In this document: one piece after another, positions 1-7,965 of the stretch | Layout: every line of letters begins with the position of its first letter | How positions within the stretch are numbered: position 1 is the first letter of the stretch | Origin: Microcella indica | GTDB lineage: Bacteria > Actinomycetota > Actinomycetes > Actinomycetales > Microbacteriaceae | Assembly (NCBI RefSeq): GCF_013414345.1 | Contig: NZ_CP058670.1 | Coordinates: 1,426,001-1,490,000, forward strand | Length of the DNA: 64,000 nt | Reading direction: 5' to 3' | The notes under the pieces: model-generated | The model's database searches: none | Seen by the model: the letters and a program-made list of their open reading frames with translations, nothing else | Told to the model about the DNA's origin: nothing | Program-made: the position numbers and the translations under genes

Positions 1-192
1 GCGCTGCAGCTCGGCGACGCGGGCGTCCGCGGCGACGAGCCGCTGGCGCAGCTCGTCGTTCTCCTGCGTCAGACGGCGAAGCTCGACCACGATCTCGTCG
101 AGAAAGTCGTCGACCTCGTCCTGGTCATAGCCCTCGCGGAACTTGGTGGACTGGAAGCGCTTGTTGACGACGTCCTCGGGCGTGAGTGCCAT
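1..192 (-). CDS. wag31: DivIVA/Wag31 polar growth scaffold (N-terminal 64 residues, cut by window edge)
   Basis: Coiled-coil protein that binds negatively curved membrane at poles and septum and directs apical peptidoglycan synthesis in actinobacteria. The visible part begins MALTPEDVVNKRF and continues with FREGYDQDEVDDFLDE, the DivIVA membrane-binding N-terminus, then passes into a coiled coil rich in E, L and R (about residues 34-64). The ATG is preceded by a GAGGTGA ribosome site. The gene runs off the left edge, so its length is unknown. It is the last visible gene of the dcw operon and has its own upstream region with direct repeats (226-271). Identification is firm. Confidence 0.96.
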   Translation of the reverse strand, partial: MALTPEDVVNKRFQSTKFREGYDQDEVDDFLDEIVVELRRLTQENDELRQRLVAADARVAELQR

Positions 193-225
193 GTGCGTCA
201 CCTCGGTACTTTCTGGAGCGAGTGG

Positions 226-271
226 ATAACGATGGGGTAACGCTAGCAACATCTCGTCACATGCGTCACAC
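226..271. promoter_or_regulatory. wag31 upstream region with two pairs of direct repeats (MtrA-like)
   Basis: The spacer between yggT and wag31 contains ATAACG (226-231) and GTAACG (237-242), 11 bp apart, and TCACAT (257-262) and TCACAC (266-271), 9 bp apart. Tandem GTAAC- or GTCACA-like half-sites resemble boxes reported for the response regulator MtrA, which controls cell-wall and division genes in actinobacteria. The repeats are seen directly; the assignment to MtrA is inference. No clear -35/-10 pair could be fixed. Confidence 0.35.
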
Positions 272-317
272 CCGCGCCACCAGAGTACAGCCGCGCGGGA
301 GGTCTGTCAGTGCGTAC

Positions 318-614
318 TCAGCGAGCACTCACAAGGGACATCAGGATCAGCAGGACGATGAGCACGATCGTCCAGGCGAGGTCGAGCCGGATGCTGCCGA
401 TCTGGAGCGGGGGGATGACGCGGCGCACGAGCCGGATGGGCGGGTCTGTGATCGTGTAGACGACCTCCGCGAGGATCACCACCGCGCCCTGCGGGCGCCA
501 GCCGCGGTTGAGCGCCTGGATCCAGTCGAGCACGAACCTCCCCCACATCGCGATGAACACGATGAGGAGCGCGACGTAGATGATGTTCAGGATCACGGAG
601 AAGACGATCGGCAC
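318..614 (-). CDS. YggT family membrane protein
   Basis: Small integral membrane protein of 98 residues with two hydrophobic segments (about 3-22 and 75-95) separated by a loop with the conserved pattern TDPPIRLVRRVIPP, typical of YggT proteins. Members sit in dcw clusters next to sepF in many Gram-positives (Rv2146c in M. tuberculosis); the molecular role is not settled but is linked to division or envelope assembly. The start chosen is GTG, because it is preceded by a GAGAG ribosome site and a stop lies only seven codons upstream. It is co-directional with sepF (about 60 bases upstream) and wag31. Confidence 0.9.
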   Translation of the reverse strand: MPIVFSVILNIIYVALLIVFIAMWGRFVLDWIQALNRGWRPQGAVVILAEVVYTITDPPIRLVRRVIPPLQIGSIRLDLAWTIVLIVLLILMSLVSAR

Positions 615-675
615 GTCGTTCAGTCTCTCAGGTCACGCTGAGCGTTGCGGCTTCGCATACCGCGATAGGCCGCGA

Positions 676-1152
676 TCAGTCGTGAGCGAGGAACGACGCG
701 TCCACATCGGGCTCGACGTCGGCCGCGTCACCACTCACTGCGACGTGGGCGGGCGAGAGGAGGAACACCTTGCTCGTCACGCGTTCGATGCGACCGTACA
801 GGCCGGTCGACAGACCGCTCGCGAAGTCGATGAGGCGCCGGGCATCCGGCTCGCTCATCTGCGTCAGGTTCATGATGACCGGGATGCCCTCGCGAAAGCT
901 CTCGGCGATCGCCTCAGCGTCGTTGAAACGGCGCGGGTGCACCGTGAGGATCTCGTTCATGTCGTGGGACGGCGCCGAGCCGCGCGTCGACGAGGGCCGC
1001 CGGAGCGGCGTGACCGGTGCGCGCTGCCCTGAGCTCGAGCTCGAGGGGGCGGCGGGCGCCGCCGGTGCGTGCGCGGCGGCACTCTGCTCGTACTCGACCT
1101 CTTCGTCGGCGAGGCCCAAGTAGACCATGGTCTTGCGCAGCGGGTTGCTCAT
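676..1152 (-). CDS. sepF: Cell division protein SepF
   Basis: SepF anchors FtsZ filaments to the membrane in organisms without FtsA/ZipA, including actinobacteria. The 158-residue protein has an N-terminal segment beginning [14 protein letters not shown] that would form the membrane amphipathic helix region, a Ser/Ala/Pro-rich linker (about 25-62), and the SepF core from about 65 onward with the pattern [19 protein letters not shown], then VIMNLTQM and [12 protein letters not shown], the FtsZ-binding and dimer fold. Length and position (yggS upstream, yggT downstream) match Rv2147c. Start is ATG. Confidence 0.96.
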   Translation of the reverse strand: MSNPLRKTMVYLGLADEEVEYEQSAAAHAPAAPAAPSSSSSGQRAPVTPLRRPSSTRGSAPSHDMNEILTVHPRRFNDAEAIAESFREGIPVIMNLTQMSEPDARRLIDFASGLSTGLYGRIERVTSKVFLLSPAHVAVSGDAADVEPDVDASFLAHD

Positions 1153-1183
1153 CAGTCGTCCTTACGTCGTGACGCCTCCGAGA

Positions 1184-1864
1184 TTAACGGTCGGAGGGTC
1201 GGTTTCCGGTGATTGCGGTTCCGATCCGCAGGTGTGTCGCGCCCTCGGCGATGGCGTCCGCGAAGTCGCCCGACATGCCTGCCGAGATCTGCACGGCCTC
1301 GGGGGCGACGCGGCGCACTGCCTCCGAGTGCTCGCGCAGGCGCGCGAACGCACGCCGCGGCTCCTCCCCCCGCGGTGCGACGGCCATGACCCCGCGCAGC
1401 GTGAGGTGGTCGGAGGTCAGCACGCGCTCGGCGAGGTCAGGAAGCTGCGCAGGCTCCGCGCCGCCTCGCCCCGCGTCGTCCGTGAGATTGACCTCGAGGA
1501 AGACCTCAACCGGGGCTTCGGCGCGGTCGAGCGCACGCAGGAGCGACGAGCGATCCAGCGAGTGGATGACGCGGCAGTACTGCGTCACGGCGCGAGCCTT
1601 GTTCGACTGCAGCTGCCCGACGAAATGCCACGTGAGAGGCAGGTCGGTGAGCTCCCGAGCCTTGGGCTCGGCATCCTGGTGACGATTCTCGCCGATGTGC
1701 TGCACGCCCAGGGCTTGCAGCTGCCGCACGAGAGCCGCGGGGTGGAACTTGGTGACGACGATGAGCGTGAGCTCCTCGCTCGAGCGTCCGGTGCTCCGAG
1801 CGGCGGCGGCGATCGACGCCGTGACGCCCTCGTAGCGCTCGCGCAGCTCCGCATCGACCTCCAC
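1184..1864 (-). CDS. YggS/PLPBP family pyridoxal-phosphate homeostasis protein
   Basis: PLP-binding single-domain protein of the alanine racemase-like fold, thought to buffer free pyridoxal phosphate and keep amino-acid pools in balance. The PLP lysine is K39 in IVVTKFHPA; GENRHQDAE, WHFVGQLQSNKA and SAGMSGDFADAIAEG follow in the usual family order, ending in the phosphate-binding RIGTAITG. Length (226) is normal. The GTG start lies 3 bases after the ftsZ stop, so the two are translationally close. The yfiH/laccase-domain gene that lies between ftsZ and this gene in M. tuberculosis (Rv2149c) is absent. Confidence 0.93.
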   Translation of the reverse strand: MEVDAELRERYEGVTASIAAAARSTGRSSEELTLIVVTKFHPAALVRQLQALGVQHIGENRHQDAEPKARELTDLPLTWHFVGQLQSNKARAVTQYCRVIHSLDRSSLLRALDRAEAPVEVFLEVNLTDDAGRGGAEPAQLPDLAERVLTSDHLTLRGVMAVAPRGEEPRRAFARLREHSEAVRRVAPEAVQISAGMSGDFADAIAEGATHLRIGTAITGNRPSDR

Positions 1865-1867
1865 GGC

Positions 1868-3019
1868 TCAGCGCAGGAAGTCGGGAACGTCGAGATCGCC
1901 GTCGTCGTCGCTCTCGATCGGGCCGATCGGCGCTGTCGCTCCCAGGTCGGAGTCGTCGGCCCAGGCGCGGCCCTCGTGCGCCGGCTCGCCCGACTCGACG
2001 GCCACGGGCAGCGCCTCGCCCTCGCTCGCCGCGACGAAGCTGCTGCGGCGATCGCGCGTGAGAGCGCTGGGCTCTCCCCCGTCGAATCCCGCCGCGATGA
2101 CCGTCACGCGCACCTCGTCGCCGAGAGTGTCGTCGATGACGGCACCGAAGATGATGTTCGCCTCGGGGTGCACCGCCTCCTGAACGAGCTTGGCGGCGTC
2201 GTTGATCTCGAAAATGCCCAGGTTCGAGCCACCCTGGATCGACAGGAGCACGCCGTGCGCACCGTCGATGCTCGCCTCCAGCAGCGGCGACGCGACGGCG
2301 AGCTCTGCGGCCTTGATGGCGCGGTCGGCGCCGCGGCTCGAACCGATGCCCATGAGCGCAGAGCCGGCGCCCTGCATGACGCTCTTGACGTCGGCGAAGT
2401 CGAGGTTGATGAGGCCGGGCGTGGTGATGAGGTCGGTGATGCCCTGCACACCGGCGAGCAGCACCTGGTCGGCGGTCGCGAACGCCTCGAGCATGGAGAT
2501 GCCTCGGTCGGAGATCTCGAGCAGCCGGTCGTTGGGCACGACGATGAGCGTGTCGACCTCGTTCTTGAGCGAGAGGACGCCATCCTCCGCCTGTGCCTGC
2601 CGGCGCTTCCCCTCGAAAGCGAAGGGCTTGGTCACCACACCGATGGTGAGCGCGCCGATCGACTTGGCGATGCGCGCCACCACGGGAGCCCCTCCCGTAC
2701 CGGTGCCGCCGCCCTCGCCGGCCGTGACGAACACCATGTCGGCACCCGCGAGCGCCTCCTCGATCTCCTCCGCGTGATCCTCCGTCGCGCGACGACCCAC
2801 CTCGGGGTCGGCTCCCGCTCCGAGACCGCGCGTGAGCTCCCGCCCGACGTCGAGCTTCACGTCGGCATCGCTCATGAGGAGTGCTTGCGCGTCGGTGTTG
2901 ATGGCGATGAACTCGACGCCCCTCAGCCCCAGCTCGATCATGCGGTTGACGGCGTTGACGCCGCCTCCGCCGATGCCGACGACCTTGATGACGGCGAGGT
3001 AGTTCTGGTTCGTGGTCAC
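1868..3019 (-). CDS. ftsZ: Cell division GTPase FtsZ
   Basis: Tubulin-like GTPase that forms the Z-ring. The 383-residue product begins [19 protein letters not shown], carries the tubulin signature [15 protein letters not shown], the T7-loop region with [11 protein letters not shown], and ends in the conserved C-terminal peptide DVPDFLR that binds SepF and other partners. The start was set at GTG 3019 because GGAAGG (3027-3032) lies 7 bases upstream and homologues begin at [13 protein letters not shown]; a TTG at 3040 gives seven extra residues without proper spacing. The gap to ftsQ (154 bases) is the largest in the operon and carries an operator-like motif at 3046-3062, so ftsZ probably has its own promoter. 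Confidence 0.98.
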   Translation of the reverse strand: MTTNQNYLAVIKVVGIGGGGVNAVNRMIELGLRGVEFIAINTDAQALLMSDADVKLDVGRELTRGLGAGADPEVGRRATEDHAEEIEEALAGADMVFVTAGEGGGTGTGGAPVVARIAKSIGALTIGVVTKPFAFEGKRRQAQAEDGVLSLKNEVDTLIVVPNDRLLEISDRGISMLEAFATADQVLLAGVQGITDLITTPGLINLDFADVKSVMQGAGSALMGIGSSRGADRAIKAAELAVASPLLEASIDGAHGVLLSIQGGSNLGIFEINDAAKLVQEAVHPEANIIFGAVIDDTLGDEVRVTVIAAGFDGGEPSALTRDRRSSFVAASEGEALPVAVESGEPAHEGRAWADDSDLGATAPIGPIESDDDGDLDVPDFLR

Positions 3020-3045
3020 GTCGTGGCCTTCCGCGGTCAACCTTC

Positions 3046-3062
3046 ACCTTCTACTTGAAGGC
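3046..3062. promoter_or_regulatory. Operator-like motif in the ftsZ leader, shared with the Rv1830-like merR gene
   Basis: An imperfect palindrome ACCTTC-TAC-TTGAAGG stands 27 bases upstream of the ftsZ GTG, in a locally AT-rich stretch (about 3040-3090) of an otherwise very GC-rich region. A near copy, ACCTTC-ATG-TTGAACG, lies at 34519-34534 just upstream of the Rv1830-like merR gene. FtsR is a known MerR-type activator of ftsZ in Corynebacterium glutamicum, and an FtsR homologue is encoded in this window at 34626-35330. The sequence match is seen; which regulator binds is inference. Confidence 0.4.
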
Positions 3063-3173
3063 TAAAGTTATGCTCAGTATGTACTGTTGACTCGAACGGT
3101 AGGCCTGTCCGGGGCTCCGCGGCCTGAGGCCGTCCGCGTGTCGCGAATCCCCCGGGGCACACTCGGGCGCCGG

Positions 3174-4181
3174 TCAGCTCGCGCGGCGCACGACCAGGCT
3201 GTCGGGGGCCGAGACGTCGTACTCCCAGCTCACCGACTGGTCGGTAGACGCGAGTGCCGCCGCGAGCACGCGGGCCTTGAACGCCGACCTCTCGGCGCTC
3301 CCCCACACCACGGAGTGCTCCGCTCCCCCGAGCGTGAAGCGCACATCATCGCGCGTCGTCGCGCTGATCGTGACCACGGAGCTGCGCAGTTCGCGCGGGA
3401 GGGCGAGGAGGACATCCGCAAGGCCCCGGAAGGCGGGGTCGTCCGCGCGCGCACTCTCCACGCTCAGGACGGGGATGCCCGGCGGCACCGTCTCGGCCGT
3501 CTCCACCACGACGCCCGCGGCGTCGACGACCTCGAACCCGCCCGCAGTCCGCAGGGCACCGATCGGAGCCCGCTCCACGACGCGCACGATGAGGGTGTCC
3601 GGTGGCACGATCTCCGTGGAGAAGGAGCGGATGAGTGCGAAGCCCTCGAGGTCGGCGCGGATCTGCTCGTCGCTCACGAACGCGAGCGGCGCCCCTCGAC
3701 GACTCTCCAGTGCCGCCGCGACCTCACCCGCGTCGAGGCGCTCCGTGCCGACGATGCGGATCGTCGTGAGCGAGAGCAGCGGTGACACCGAGATCGCGGC
3801 GGCTCCCCCGACGAGCGTCAGAAGCGTGCCGAGAGCGATCGTCACCGTGAGCCGACGACGACGAGACTGCCGCGTGAAACGGCGGACCTCCGCCCGCTCG
3901 GCACGCCGACGCTCGCGCGCTGCCCGCCGCTCGAGGCGCCGCGCCGACGCCGTGGAGCTGCCAGCGTCCGCCGTGCGCAGCGCCGCCGATGCGGCACGGT
4001 CGCGCGAGGAGCGCTCGCGCGGGGCGCGGGGCTCGCGCGCGGGGCGCGCACGAGACGCACCGGCGGTCGGGGTCGGTGCCGCGCCGGGCGACCCGCGCCG
4101 AGCATCCCGGGTACGACGCCCCTTCGGCGGCGTCGACGGTGGGTCCGGCGGAGTGCCCCGAAAGCCCTCCGGGCGCTTCAT
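3174..4181 (-). CDS. ftsQ: Divisome protein FtsQ with long basic cytoplasmic tail
   Basis: Single-pass division protein that bridges FtsL and other divisome proteins. The 335 residues show a very long cytoplasmic tail (1-110) rich in Arg, Pro, Ala and Ser, one membrane helix (about 111-132), a POTRA domain (about 138-208, beginning [17 protein letters not shown]) and the FtsQ beta domain with [12 protein letters not shown] and GIPVLSVES. Start ATG overlaps the murC stop (ATGA, 4178-4181), indicating coupled translation. The tail is probably disordered; its length is at the upper end for the family. Confidence 0.93.
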   Translation of the reverse strand: MKRPEGFRGTPPDPPSTPPKGRRTRDARRGSPGAAPTPTAGASRARPAREPRAPRERSSRDRAASAALRTADAGSSTASARRLERRAARERRRAERAEVRRFTRQSRRRRLTVTIALGTLLTLVGGAAAISVSPLLSLTTIRIVGTERLDAGEVAAALESRRGAPLAFVSDEQIRADLEGFALIRSFSTEIVPPDTLIVRVVERAPIGALRTAGGFEVVDAAGVVVETAETVPPGIPVLSVESARADDPAFRGLADVLLALPRELRSSVVTISATTRDDVRFTLGGAEHSVVWGSAERSAFKARVLAAALASTDQSVSWEYDVSAPDSLVVRRAS

Positions 4182-5623
4182 CCCGCCGCACCGCCCGAGT
4201 AGCCAGCACCACCCGCGATCGCGGGGCCCTCCCCCACGCGCTCGATCGCCGCGCGCAACCGGGGAATGATGCGGTAGACGTCGCCGCAGCTGAGAGTCAT
4301 GACGATGTCGCCCGGACGAGCGATCTGCGCGACCCGCCTGGCCGCGTCGTCCCAGTCCGGCCGGAAGTCGACGCGCGCGGCATCGTCGAAGGCGTCCGCC
4401 ACGAGAGCGCCCGTGACACCGGGGATCGGGTCCTCCCGCGCGCCGAAGACGTCGAGCACGACCGTGTGGTCGGCACCCGACTCGTACGCGGCGGCGAACT
4501 CGCCCGCCATCGCCTGCGTGCGGCTGTAGAGGTGAGGCTGGTGCACGGCGATCACGCGCCCCTCTCCGACGACCGAGCGCGCTGTCTGCAGAGCGGCGAC
4601 AACCTCGGTCGGATGGTGGGCGTAGTCGTCGTACAGTCGCACGCCGCCGGCGTCGCCGTGGGACTCGAACCGTCGCTGCGTTCCGGCGAATCCTTCGAGC
4701 GAGGCCACCGCAGCCCGGGCATCATGACCGAGACCGATGAGCACTGCGACGACGCCCGCGGCATTGAGCGCGTTGTGGCGCCCCGGGACCGCGAGCGAAC
4801 CCTCGAGCTCGACTCCGTCGACGCTGAGGACGAAGCTCACCGGCCCCTCCTCGCTGATCGACACGAGCCGCACGCGCGCGACATCGCTCTCGCCGAACGT
4901 CGTGATCTCGGCCGCCGGAAGCGATGCGGCGACACGTCGGGTGCCGTCGTCGTCGGCCGAGAGCACGACGCTCTCCGAGCACGCCCGGGCGAAATTCACG
5001 AACGCATCCTCGATCGCGGCCTCACTGCCGTAGTGGTCGAGGTGGTCGGTATCGATGTTGGTGATGAGACCGATGGCCGTCTCGAACAGCAGGAAGGAGC
5101 CGTCGGACTCGTCGACCTCCACCACGAAGAGCTCTCCCTGGCCCCACGCCGCGCTCGTGCCCGCATCGTGGATGACGGCGCCGTTGACGAAGCTGGGGTC
5201 AGCGCCGAGCCGACGCAGTGCGGTGACGAGCATGGCGGTCGACGTGGACTTGCCATGCGCTCCCGCGACCGAGATGAGCCGCTGGCCACGTGCGAGCCAG
5301 GCGAGCGCCTGAGCGCGATGCAGTACCGGGATGCCCCGTCGCAGGGCCTCCTGGTACTCGGGGTTGTCGAGCCACAGGGCTCCCGTCACCACGAGGGCCT
5401 CCGCATCGCCGACGTGCCGTGCGTCGTGGCCGATCGCGACCGGGATGCCGCGCTCCCGTAAGGAATCGACAGCTGCGGATCCCGCGCGATCCGAGCCCGT
5501 GACGGCGTGTCCACGGTCGTGGAACATGCGCGCGATACCGCTCATGCCGGACCCCCCGATGCCGACGAAGTGAAGACGGCCGAGAGTCTCGGGCAACGGC
5601 TGGGAGAGGTCAGGCTTGATCAT
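4178..5623 (-). CDS. murC: UDP-N-acetylmuramate ligase MurC
   Basis: Cytoplasmic ATP-dependent ligase that adds the first amino acid to UDP-MurNAc (L-Ala in most bacteria; Gly or Ser is known in organisms with group B peptidoglycan). It has the N-terminal Rossmann loop [12 protein letters not shown] (18-29), ATPase P-loop GAHGKST (121-127), [20 protein letters not shown] and the C-terminal [10 protein letters not shown] motif. Length 481 is normal. ATG is preceded by AGGGTG with 8-base spacing. It follows murG by 11 bases and overlaps ftsQ. Confidence 0.97.
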   Translation of the reverse strand: MIKPDLSQPLPETLGRLHFVGIGGSGMSGIARMFHDRGHAVTGSDRAGSAAVDSLRERGIPVAIGHDARHVGDAEALVVTGALWLDNPEYQEALRRGIPVLHRAQALAWLARGQRLISVAGAHGKSTSTAMLVTALRRLGADPSFVNGAVIHDAGTSAAWGQGELFVVEVDESDGSFLLFETAIGLITNIDTDHLDHYGSEAAIEDAFVNFARACSESVVLSADDDGTRRVAASLPAAEITTFGESDVARVRLVSISEEGPVSFVLSVDGVELEGSLAVPGRHNALNAAGVVAVLIGLGHDARAAVASLEGFAGTQRRFESHGDAGGVRLYDDYAHHPTEVVAALQTARSVVGEGRVIAVHQPHLYSRTQAMAGEFAAAYESGADHTVVLDVFGAREDPIPGVTGALVADAFDDAARVDFRPDWDDAARRVAQIARPGDIVMTLSCGDVYRIIPRLRAAIERVGEGPAIAGGAGYSGGAAG

Positions 5624-5634
5624 CGGTCATCACC

Positions 5635-6717
5635 CTACGCCGGGTGCGCCGACAGCGTCTCGCGCACGAGCCGCAGCAGCTCGTCGGCTCCCTCGCGGCG
5701 GCCGACGCCCCTCGCGGCCGCGGCCATGCCGGCGATGACATCCCTCCGCTCCAGGAGTGGTACGAGTTCTCGGGCGACCCACTCGGGCGTGAACTCGGCG
5801 TCCTTCACGATGCGGGCGCCCGACGCGCTCACGAGTTCGCGTGCGTTGAGCTCCTGCTCGCCGTTGCCGACCGGATACGGCACGAGCACGGACGGCAGCC
5901 CGACCGCCGCGAGCTCCGAGACGGTCGCGGCACCGGCACGGCACACGACGAGGTCCGCGATCGCGAACGCGAGATCCATCCGGTCGCAGTAGGTCTGCAC
6001 GACGAGCCCCGGAAGCGCTCCGGCGCCGTCGCCCCGGCCTTCCCCGGTGATGTGCAGCACCTGCCAGCCCGCGCCGAGGACGCGCGGCGTCGCGGCGGCC
6101 ATCGTCTCGTTGAGTCGACGCGCTCCCGTCGAGCCCCCCGTCACGAGCAGCGTGGGGCGATCAGGGCGAAGCCCGAAGTGGTCAGCCGCCTCCGCCCGAC
6201 GAGCGCGACGATCGAGCTCGACGACCTCCCGCCGCAGGGGCATTCCCACGACCCGCGAGCCGCCCAGCGGCGTGCCGGCGAAGGTCACTCCGACCACACC
6301 GCCGAGCAGTCGGCCGAGGCGATTCGCGAACCCCGGGCGGCTGTTGGCCTCGTGCACCACGAACGGCAGCCGCTCACGGCGCGCCGCCCAGTAGGCGGGC
6401 GCCGAGGCGTACCCTCCGAAGCCCACGACGACGTCGACGTGCCGCTCGCGCAGTGCCGCTCGCGTGATGCGCACGGCCTCGCGGAACCGCGCGGGAAACC
6501 GCAGAGCCGACCGGCCGAGGCGGCGCGGCAGCGGCACCCGCGGAATCGTGATGAGCTCGTATCCCCGCGCTGGCACGAGGCGCGCCTCGAGGCCCTCGGC
6601 AGTTCCGAGCACGAGCAGTTCGGCATCGGGCTCCTCCTGCCGCCAGTGGTCGGCGAGAGCGAGCAGGGGGTTCACATGGCCGGCGGTGCCGCCTCCGGCG
6701 AGAAGGGCCGTCGTCAT
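5635..6717 (-). CDS. murG: UDP-GlcNAc:undecaprenyl-PP-MurNAc-pentapeptide GlcNAc transferase MurG
   Basis: Peripheral membrane glycosyltransferase (GT28) that converts lipid I to lipid II. Visible motifs are the N-terminal glycine loop LLAGGGTAGHVNPLLALA, VVVGFGGYASAPAYWAA, EANSRPGFANR, the second loop LLVTGGSTGARRLNE, and the UDP-GlcNAc-binding CRAGAATVSELAAVGLPSVL with NGEQELNA. Length 360 is normal. The ATG was chosen because it overlaps the ftsW stop (ATGA, 6714-6717); the open frame continues upstream but that part is ftsW antiframe. Confidence 0.97.
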   Translation of the reverse strand: MTTALLAGGGTAGHVNPLLALADHWRQEEPDAELLVLGTAEGLEARLVPARGYELITIPRVPLPRRLGRSALRFPARFREAVRITRAALRERHVDVVVGFGGYASAPAYWAARRERLPFVVHEANSRPGFANRLGRLLGGVVGVTFAGTPLGGSRVVGMPLRREVVELDRRARRAEAADHFGLRPDRPTLLVTGGSTGARRLNETMAAATPRVLGAGWQVLHITGEGRGDGAGALPGLVVQTYCDRMDLAFAIADLVVCRAGAATVSELAAVGLPSVLVPYPVGNGEQELNARELVSASGARIVKDAEFTPEWVARELVPLLERRDVIAGMAAAARGVGRREGADELLRLVRETLSAHPA

Positions 6718-7928
6718 GCCGCCCTCGCCTCGCGAGCCTCCGCCGAGCGCGCGAGCGACAGAACGACGCCGATCGCCAGCAGCGAGGCGATGAGCGCGGA
6801 ACCGCCCACCGAGATGAGCGGCAGGGGCACGCCGAGCACGGGGAGGAGACCCAGAACGACGGCGACGTTGACGAACGCCTGACCGACGATCCAGATGAGC
6901 ACCCCGCCCGTGACGATGCGGGAGAACGGGTCGCGGTGGGAGCGGATGAGACGCACGAGGCCGATCGCGAGCACGACGAAGAGCAGGAGTACGACCGAGG
7001 CGCCGATCAAGCCGAGCTCCTCGCCGATGACCGCGAAGATGAAGTCGCTCTCCGCATGCGGCAGCCACGACCACTTCGCGGCCGAATTGCCGAGACCCAC
7101 GCCGAACACTCCGCCAGAGCCGAGCGCCCACGTGCCGTGCACGACCTGCCAGCACGACCCCTCGTAGTCCTCCGGGCGGCAGCCGTTGAGCCACACGTCG
7201 ATGCGGCTGGACCGCGACGAGCTGGAGAGCGCGAAGAGCACGCCGCCGACAGCGACGACCCCGGCCATCGCCGCGAGCCGCCGGAGGGGAGCACCCGCAT
7301 AGAACAGTGCACCCAGCACGATCGCGATCATGATGGATGCCGTACCGAGGTCCTGGCCGAGCAGCACCATGCCGATCGCCACGAGGGAGACGGGCACCGC
7401 TGGCACGACGAGGCTCGTCCAATCGGTGAAGGCATCCGCGCGGTCGGCAAGCACGGTACCGAGCCAGACGATGAGGGCGAGTTTGAGGAACTCCGAGGGC
7501 TGCGCCGTGAACCCGCCGATGGAGATCCAGTTCTGGTTGCCGCCGTAGTCGTACCCGAGCCCCGTGAAGACGAGCAGCTGCAGGCCGAGGCCGAGCATGA
7601 CCGCGACGCGCGCCCAGCGACGCCAGAATCGCGCGGGCAGTCGAGCGATCGAGAGCATGATCGGGATCGCGACGAGGGCGTAGAGCCCCTGACGCAGGAA
7701 GATCGCGAAGAAGTCGCCGTCGTTGCTCTGCGAGGACACGATCGAGGAGGAGGAGAGGACCATGACGAGCCCGAACAGCACGAGGAAGACCGTCGTGCCG
7801 AGCACGATCATGTAGTCGGAGCTGTCGGATCCGAAGAGCGTGCGCACCGAGACGATCGCGCGCGCAGGGCTCCGCTGGGCCTCGGGCTCTGCGTCGCGCC
7901 CCGAGCGCGGTGGTCGCACTGTCGTCAC
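6714..7928 (-). CDS. ftsW: SEDS-family lipid II polymerase FtsW
   Basis: Septal peptidoglycan glycosyltransferase with about ten membrane helices that works with the FtsI transpeptidase. The 404-residue protein has a basic N-terminal tail (1-37), then multiple hydrophobic segments with SEDS landmarks: GGNQNWISIGGFTAQPSEF, LLGQDLGTA, the large extracellular loop with GLGNSAAKWSWLPHAESDFIFAVIGEELG, and the C-terminal GLLPVLGVPLPLISVGGSA. GTG start is preceded by AGGAGGGGG. It overlaps murG and lies 37 bases downstream of murD. Confidence 0.97.
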   Translation of the reverse strand: MTTVRPPRSGRDAEPEAQRSPARAIVSVRTLFGSDSSDYMIVLGTTVFLVLFGLVMVLSSSSIVSSQSNDGDFFAIFLRQGLYALVAIPIMLSIARLPARFWRRWARVAVMLGLGLQLLVFTGLGYDYGGNQNWISIGGFTAQPSEFLKLALIVWLGTVLADRADAFTDWTSLVVPAVPVSLVAIGMVLLGQDLGTASIMIAIVLGALFYAGAPLRRLAAMAGVVAVGGVLFALSSSSRSSRIDVWLNGCRPEDYEGSCWQVVHGTWALGSGGVFGVGLGNSAAKWSWLPHAESDFIFAVIGEELGLIGASVVLLLFVVLAIGLVRLIRSHRDPFSRIVTGGVLIWIVGQAFVNVAVVLGLLPVLGVPLPLISVGGSALIASLLAIGVVLSLARSAEAREARAA

Positions 7929-7965
7929 GCGCCCACCCCCTCCTGCGGTCCTGCGAACGGCTCGC

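Noticed and set aside
3020-3040. Upstream TTG start for ftsZ adding seven residues
   Set aside because: The GTG at 3019 has GGAAGG at ideal spacing and matches the conserved FtsZ N-terminus; the TTG has a purine run directly against it.
1127-3058. Plus-strand frame of 643 codons opposite ftsZ and yggS
   Set aside because: No recognisable domain, and FtsZ and the PLP protein are fully conserved on the other strand in the same stretch.
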